NCBI RefSeq assembly: GCF_016899755.1
Contig: NZ_JACJJC010000007.1
Coordinates: 62,001 to 126,000, forward strand
DNA: 64,000 nucleotides
Origin: Sutterella massiliensis
GTDB taxonomy: Bacteria; Pseudomonadota; Gammaproteobacteria; Burkholderiales; Burkholderiaceae_F
Direction: 5' to 3'
Below the pieces are notes generated by a model. The model was not told the DNA's origin, ran no database searches, and saw nothing but the letters and a program-made list of their open reading frames with translations. The first letter of the stretch is position 1; every line of letters begins with the position of its first letter. Both the position numbers and the translations under genes were made by a program. Below, piece after piece: positions 59,471 to 64,000 of this stretch.

Positions 59471-62257
59471 ATGCCGACCGTCCGCTTTCGAATTCCCGAC
59501 CTTTGCTGCCCCGTTGAATTCCGCCCGATAGAGAAGGCGCTTTCCGAAGCGCTGGCCGCTCGGGGAATAACGTCTGAACCCTTTTCAATCGTGCCCGATT
59601 ACGGCGCACGCACCGTGCGCGTGAAGTCTCCCACGCCCTTCGAACCCGAAGCGCTTCTTGCCGCCGTTCGTGCGGCGGGCTTCGAGTGTTCGCGCCTCGA
59701 AGACGCAGCCGACGAGCGCCCGCAGTCCGCACGCCGGCGCATCGAACTGCATGTTCCCGAAATGGACTGCCCGGTTGAGGCCGGCGAAATCGAACGCGCC
59801 TTCAAGGCCGAGGGCGTCGAGGGCGCGGTCTTCGATACGCTCAAGCGCCGCATCGTTTTCGAGTCGATGACGGACGAGGAATGCGAGCGAGCGCTCACTG
59901 CCGTTGAACACGCGGGCTACCGGGCCCATGCACACGGCGGCACCGCGCAGGGAGCGTCAGTGCCGCAGACGTCAGAAGTCGACGGCGCCCAAGCGCGAGC
60001 TGGCCGCACGCTTTTGCGCGTGCCCGCGATGGACTGTCCAGTCGAAGCGGGCGACATCGAAAAGATCTTCCGCGCGCACGGCTTCACCGACTACGTGATT
60101 CAGACGATGAACCGCACGATCGAAGTGCCGAGCGACATGACCGAGACCGCGCTCAAATTCATCGCCGAAGCGGGCTACGAGGCGCAGGCGCTCTCCAACG
60201 AAGCGCGTCGCACGACAAAGTCGCGCGCCGACGAAGCGGCGCTCTTTGAAGAAAAAACGCCCTGGGGCCGATACGGCTTTGCACTCGCCGTAGCGCTTTT
60301 ATCCGAAGCGATCGAACTCGGTCACGAATACGGCGCCCTGGGGCTTGAAAATGTCGACGCGGCCTGGGCCGACGGCGCAGGTCTCATTTTTGCTCTGGCC
60401 GCCGTCCTGCTCGTCGGGGTCGGCACCTTCAAGAAGGGCATTCGCTCGGCGCTTCGAGGCACGCTCAACATGAACGCCCTCATGGCCGTCGCCGTCACAG
60501 GCGGCATTCTCATCGGCGCCTGGCCCGAGGCGGCCATGGTGATGGTGCTCTTTGAAATCTCGGAAGCGATCGAACGCCTCTCCATGACGAAGGCAAGAAA
60601 TTCGATCCGCAACCTCATGGAGGTGGCGCCCGAGACTGCGCTTGTCAAAACCAATTCCGGCTTTGAAAAGCGTGCGGTCGAAGACGTGGCGCCGGGCGCA
60701 CTCATCCGCGTCGCGCCTGGCGAGCGCATTCCGCTTGACGGGCGCATCCGCACGGGCATCACGGCGCTCGACCAATCCATGGTGACGGGCGAATCGATGC
60801 CTGCGGAAAAGGGCCCCGACGACACCGTCTGGGCCGGAACCGTCAATCTGCAGAGTACGATCGACGTACTCGTGACGGCCGCTTCGGGCGAAAGCCTCAC
60901 GGCACGCATTATCGAAGCGGTGGAAAACGCACAGGCGGCGAAGTCGCAGACGCAGCGCTTCGTCGACCGGTTTGCCGAAATCTATACGCCGATCGTCTTT
61001 GTCGTGGCGCTTGCCGTCGCCATCCTTCCGCCGATCTTCTTGGGCGACTGGCTCGGCTGGCTCTATAAGGCACTTTGCCTCCTTGTGATTGCATGCCCCT
61101 GCGCGCTTGTGATTTCCACACCCGTCACGATCGTCTCGGCGCTCGCCACGGCGACGCGCTGCGGTCTGCTCGTCAAGGGCGGACTCTTCCTGGAGGAAGC
61201 GCGAAAGCTCAAATCCATCGGCTTGGACAAGACGGGCACGCTCACGAAGGGCGAACCCGAACTCGCCGAGGCGAGCGTTTGGGGGATCGACGCCGACCGT
61301 GCGCTCGTGCTCGCGGCAAGCCTCGGCGCGATGAATAAGCACCCGCTTTCGGCTGCACTCGCACGCGCAGCCGCACAGAAGGGCCTTGCGCTGCGCGACG
61401 TTGAGGAATTTACGTCGCTCCCCGGCAAAGGCGTGAGCGGCCGCATTGAAGGCGGCAAGCTCTTTCTTCTGAGTCCGGCCGAAGTGCGTGCCCGCGGTCT
61501 CATGACGCCCGAATCGGAAGCGGCTGCCGCCCGCGCCGCTCAAAACGGCATGTCGTCGGTCGCACTTGTCGACACCTTCGGCCTCATCGCTTTCTTCTCG
61601 CTCTCCGACCGCATCAAAGAGGATGCATTGGAGGGCATCCGGCAGCTTCGCGCCGTCGGTGTCGAGCCGATTCTGCTCACGGGCGACAACGCACGCGCCG
61701 CGTACGCGCTCGCCAAACAACTTGAGCTCCCGTCGATGCGCGCCGAGCTGCTCCCCGAAGAGAAGCTTGCCGCTATCCGCGAAATGCAGAGCAAGGGGCT
61801 TTGCGCCATGGTGGGCGACGGCATCAACGACGCCCCTGCGCTTGCTCAGGCCGACATTGGCATTGCCATGGGCGTGCGCGGTACGGACAGCGCCATCGAA
61901 GCGGCCGACATCGCCGTCATGGACGACCGCATTTCGTCGATCGCTTCGCTCGTGCGCCTCTCGCGCATGACGCACAGCGTGCTTGTCCAGAACATCGTCT
62001 TTGCGCTCGGCGTGAAGATCGCATTCGCGCTGCTCGCGATCGCGGGCTACGCCACCATGTGGATGGCCGTTTTCGCCGACACGGGCACCTGTCTCATCGT
62101 GGTAGCCAATGCGCTTCGAATGCTGCGCGCCAAGCCCGCGCTTGAGCGCGAAGCCGAACGGGCGCGCGCCGTGTTTCCGAAGGCTTCGCCCGAAGCGGCG
62201 CCCGACGACTCAAGCACCTGCGTTAAGAGCGGCACGGCATCCGCTTCGATCGGCTAA
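59471..62257 (+). CDS. P1B-type heavy-metal ATPase (Zn/Cd/Pb exporter)
   Basis: 928 aa from the ATG at 59471; earlier codons lie in or before the promoter. Three ferredoxin-like metal domains come first with LCCPVE, MDCPVEAGE and MDCPVEAGD. Then membrane helices, the transduction motif VTGESMP, the metal-binding CPC in IACPCALVIS, phosphorylation motif DKTGTLTKGE, HP motif NKHPLS and GDGINDAPAL. These place it with ZntA/CadA/PbrA exporters, pumping divalent soft metals out. Regulated by the divergent MerR protein. The C-terminal tail has a single Cys. Confidence 0.92.
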   Translation: MPTVRFRIPDLCCPVEFRPIEKALSEALAARGITSEPFSIVPDYGARTVRVKSPTPFEPEALLAAVRAAGFECSRLEDAADERPQSARRRIELHVPEMDCPVEAGEIERAFKAEGVEGAVFDTLKRRIVFESMTDEECERALTAVEHAGYRAHAHGGTAQGASVPQTSEVDGAQARAGRTLLRVPAMDCPVEAGDIEKIFRAHGFTDYVIQTMNRTIEVPSDMTETALKFIAEAGYEAQALSNEARRTTKSRADEAALFEEKTPWGRYGFALAVALLSEAIELGHEYGALGLENVDAAWADGAGLIFALAAVLLVGVGTFKKGIRSALRGTLNMNALMAVAVTGGILIGAWPEAAMVMVLFEISEAIERLSMTKARNSIRNLMEVAPETALVKTNSGFEKRAVEDVAPGALIRVAPGERIPLDGRIRTGITALDQSMVTGESMPAEKGPDDTVWAGTVNLQSTIDVLVTAASGESLTARIIEAVENAQAAKSQTQRFVDRFAEIYTPIVFVVALAVAILPPIFLGDWLGWLYKALCLLVIACPCALVISTPVTIVSALATATRCGLLVKGGLFLEEARKLKSIGLDKTGTLTKGEPELAEASVWGIDADRALVLAASLGAMNKHPLSAALARAAAQKGLALRDVEEFTSLPGKGVSGRIEGGKLFLLSPAEVRARGLMTPESEAAAARAAQNGMSSVALVDTFGLIAFFSLSDRIKEDALEGIRQLRAVGVEPILLTGDNARAAYALAKQLELPSMRAELLPEEKLAAIREMQSKGLCAMVGDGINDAPALAQADIGIAMGVRGTDSAIEAADIAVMDDRISSIASLVRLSRMTHSVLVQNIVFALGVKIAFALLAIAGYATMWMAVFADTGTCLIVVANALRMLRAKPALEREAERARAVFPKASPEAAPDDSSTCVKSGTASASIG

Positions 62258-62283
62258 GCTCAATAGCAAATGCACCTTTCTCG

Positions 62284-62314
62284 AGCCGCAGTGAAGAACA
62301 CTCTCACTGCGGCT
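62284..62314. other. Stem-loop after metal ATPase gene
   Basis: AGCCGCAGTGA/TCACTGCGGCT, an 11-bp perfect stem without T-run; may be a weak terminator or mRNA-stabilising stem. Confidence 0.55.
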
Positions 62315-62339
62315 GCCGATCGATTCGAGGCGAACGAAC

Positions 62340-62882
62340 ATGCGCACCAACGACCATTCGAGACTCGAACCAGAAAACGGCGATTTCGTCCGCTACGTTG
62401 AAGAAATCGCCCGACGACAGCAAGCCGAACTCATGCGGCTTCGAGATCCCGCGTCCGCAAAAGCGCTGCGCGAGGCAATGTTCGAGTCGCCCGACCGCGA
62501 CGGCGACGGCGTGTCGCTGCGCGACCTCGTAGGAGCGCTTTCTCAGAAAACACAGAAAACGGGCTCGCAGTCGTCTCAAACGGGCGCAGCGGTTCGTGCG
62601 CGACAGGTGCGCAGCGCCGAAGCATTCGGACGCAAGCTTGGCCGCTTGTTTGCGCCGCGAGACCGCCGAGCGCCATCGCGTGCCGAGCCGATCTCTCGAG
62701 AGCGAATTGCGCGCGTGGTTTTCGTCGAGCGCTTTTTCGCCGGTGCCTGCGTGCTGGGCGGCATCATTCTCCTCACGCTCGACGTGCCCTTCTTTGACAC
62801 CAACATGAGAGCGGGCGACATTCTCACTTCGTTCGGTGTTTTCGCCTTTTTCCACTCGCTCTTTCTCGCGCAGCGCCGATAG
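62340..62882 (+). CDS. Unknown protein with two C-terminal membrane segments
   Basis: 180 aa. The N-terminal 120 residues are charged and soluble, including DRDGDGVSLRDLV, which resembles a single EF-hand-like loop. Two hydrophobic segments follow (FFAGACVLGGIILLTLDV and ILTSFGVFAFFHSLFL). No family is recognised. It lies between the ATPase and the CMD gene on the same strand. Confidence 0.5.
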   Translation: MRTNDHSRLEPENGDFVRYVEEIARRQQAELMRLRDPASAKALREAMFESPDRDGDGVSLRDLVGALSQKTQKTGSQSSQTGAAVRARQVRSAEAFGRKLGRLFAPRDRRAPSRAEPISRERIARVVFVERFFAGACVLGGIILLTLDVPFFDTNMRAGDILTSFGVFAFFHSLFLAQRR

Positions 62883-62952
62883 CCTCGCCGAGAAACCTCT
62901 CAGAAAGAGGCGTAGGCTCACTCGCACGCGCAGACATTGGAGAGACACCACC

Positions 62953-63363
62953 ATGACCGAGAAGCTTCACGAATCGCAGGACGACGCCTTTGAGCGCTTC
63001 ACCGGGGCGACGCCCTCGCGTCTCACTGATCGGCTTGCGGACTTTGCGCCCGACGTCGCGCGCTACATCCGCAGCTTCGTTTTCGGCGAGGTCTATGCGC
63101 GAGCCGGACTTTCCGACAAAGAAAAAGCGATTGCCGTCATCACGACGCTTGCCGCCATGGGCGGGTGCGAGCGCGAGCTTCACACGCACATCAACACGGC
63201 GCTCAATGTCGGCGTTGCACCCGAGCGCATCGTCGATACCTTCATTCAGATGCTCCCGTATGCGGGCTTCCCGCGCGTACTCAATGCGCTCTTTGAAGCG
63301 CAGGCCGTTTTTGCCGAGCGCGGCATTGCACTACGCGTGCCTCGCGACGCCGATTCGCACTGA
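62953..63363 (+). CDS. Carboxymuconolactone decarboxylase-family protein
   Basis: 136 aa from the ATG at 62953, GGAGA upstream. CMD fold signature: VFGEVYARAGLSDKEKAIAVITTLAAMGGCERELHTHINTALNVGV. The family includes true decarboxylases and AhpD-like peroxidase helpers; this one has a single Cys before the His, without the AhpD CxxC. It may act in redox or thiol chemistry. No diagnostic neighbour. Confidence 0.85.
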   Translation: MTEKLHESQDDAFERFTGATPSRLTDRLADFAPDVARYIRSFVFGEVYARAGLSDKEKAIAVITTLAAMGGCERELHTHINTALNVGVAPERIVDTFIQMLPYAGFPRVLNALFEAQAVFAERGIALRVPRDADSH

Positions 63364-63534
63364 GGTCCTCGGTCAGCCGCATTTGCGCTGTTAAGCGAAA
63401 ACCGAAGAACAGCGGGTTATTACCTAGTCAAAACATTTGATCCACTTTGCCGAAGGCAAAAAGATTGTTTTCAGCGGCGCTTTCAATTGGACAGGCAGCC
63501 GATTTTGTGCGAAAGTCAAGCTCGGAAAACAAGT

Positions 63535-63710
63535 TGTTGATAGAGGCGCGGCGCGGAAGAGTACTCGTCCGAGGGGACACCCGATGAAGACGATGAAAGG
63601 CCAAGCCGCCGAAACGACCGCCCGGGTACGGACGAGCGTTGGGCACCGGTGAAATACATCGGTGACTCCTGGATCGGCCTCATTGCCGACTCCAGAGGCG
63701 CTATCGGTGG
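63535..63710 (+). ncRNA. Lysine riboswitch (L box)
   Basis: The order of conserved blocks matches the lysine aptamer: TTGATAGAGGCGCG then GAAGAGTA (63537-63561), GAAAGGCC ... GCCGCCGAAACG (63595-63616), an extended arm CACCGGTGAAATACATCGGTG (about 63643-63664), and closing GGCGCTATCGG (63697-63707). P1 pairs TTGATAG (63537-63543) with CTATCGG (63701-63707). A terminator follows, then an amino-acid permease gene, so lysine would shut off permease synthesis. Identified from memory of the consensus, not by covariance search. Confidence 0.82.
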
Positions 63711-63794
63711 TAACTCGCATGAAGACCCTCCGCGCGTCCGACATCTTTTGCCGGCGCCGCCGGCAGGGACGGAATGCCGGGATTGTCGTTTCAT

Positions 63795-63825
63795 AAAGTT
63801 GCATCGATAGATGCAACTTTTTTTT
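63795..63825 (+). terminator. Riboswitch-controlled terminator
   Basis: AAAGTTGCATC/GATGCAACTTT is followed by an uninterrupted T-run, 49 bp before the permease start. Confidence 0.88.
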
Positions 63826-63873
63826 GACCCTGAAATTCATAAAAAAAACGACAAACTCGGGAGCGAGTTAATA

Positions 63874-64000
63874 ATGTCCACCTCCAATTCCAACCAACAC
63901 GTCACCCTCAAGCGCGACGTCGGTCTCTTCGGCGGCATCTCCGTGCTCGCCGGCATCATGATCGGCTCGGGCATTTTCTATATCGGCGCGATCGTGCTGC
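63874..64000 (+). CDS. APC-superfamily amino-acid permease, probably lysine (partial)
   Basis: The first 42 codons are visible: MSTSNSNQHVTLKRDVGLFGG, then ISVLAGIMIGSGIF and YIGAIVL. The GSGIF motif in the first helix is the substrate backbone-binding segment of APC transporters. GGGAG lies upstream of the ATG. Downstream of a lysine riboswitch, hence lysine (or ornithine/arginine exchange) is the likely substrate. The rest lies beyond the window. Confidence 0.82.
   Translation, partial: MSTSNSNQHVTLKRDVGLFGGISVLAGIMIGSGIFYIGAIVL

Noticed and set aside
60299..61975. Minus-strand open frame inside the metal ATPase gene
   Set aside because: Antisense to conserved DKTGT, CPC and GDGIND segments; composition is that of a shadow frame.
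1..64000. CRISPR arrays, insertion sequences, prophage or tRNA genes
   Set aside because: No regularly spaced long repeats other than the 15-bp array, no transposase or integrase frames, and no cloverleaf-type sequence with a CCA end was found by reading; small degenerate remnants could be missed.

Overview
The window looks like a chromosomal segment of a strictly anaerobic or microaerophilic gut betaproteobacterium, most likely Sutterellaceae (Sutterella/Parasutterella type). The reasons are the GC-rich coding sequence, the Tat- and Sec-exported flavoprotein reductases in several copies, a small multihaem cytochrome, a DcuC carrier, a Campylobacter-like dba-dsbI pair and a HutW-type anaerobic haem-utilisation protein. 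I saw no rRNA, tRNA, CRISPR array, insertion sequence or prophage. The taxon is inferred from gene content, not from a marker gene.

Layout. 1-3.0 kb: haem/iron uptake operon (hutW, TonB-dependent receptor cut by the window edge) behind a near-perfect Fur box. 3.3-13 kb: AEC carrier, unknown genes, a translationally coupled tilS-SF1 helicase pair and an M20 peptidase. 13.3-17.2 kb: two exported flavoprotein reductases. 17.5-22.8 kb: a small membrane protein, an EamA exporter, a run of small helical unknown proteins, a candidate structured RNA and a HAD phosphatase. 22.8-28.8 kb: a Tat-exported flavoprotein in an operon with a TtrS/TtrR-like two-component system, divergent from a Tat-exported aminotransferase. 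29-38 kb: lyase-DcuC operon, divergent LysR gene, Tat flavoprotein plus tetrahaem cytochrome c, dprA-like gene and a fumarate-reductase-type flavoprotein. 38.3-45 kb: serB, a metallophosphoesterase, a complete ABC importer and a GNAT acetyltransferase. 45.2-46.7 kb: an AT-richer, probably acquired ATPase-DUF234 gene behind 15-bp tandem repeats. 46.8-55.9 kb: envelope genes (M16 peptidase, YciB, parvulin, Sel1-repeat protein, YihY, DsbI, Dba). 56.2-63.4 kb: iadA, two membrane proteins, a MerR regulator divergent from a P1B metal ATPase, and a CMD-family protein. 63.5-64 kb: a lysine riboswitch and the start of an amino-acid permease.

How it works together. The dominant theme is anaerobic respiration with organic electron acceptors outside the cytoplasmic membrane. 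Five FAD-binding proteins of the fumarate/urocanate reductase superfamily carry export signals but no fused haem domain. Only the one at 36.7 kb keeps the full set of fumarate-reductase active-site residues, so the others probably reduce or oxidise different substrates. The tetrahaem cytochrome at 35.0 kb is a plausible shared electron carrier. The lyase and DcuC could produce and exchange fumarate/succinate. The two-component system probably senses an acceptor in the periplasm. No membrane quinol dehydrogenase (CymA/NapC type) or ApbE flavin transferase is in the window.
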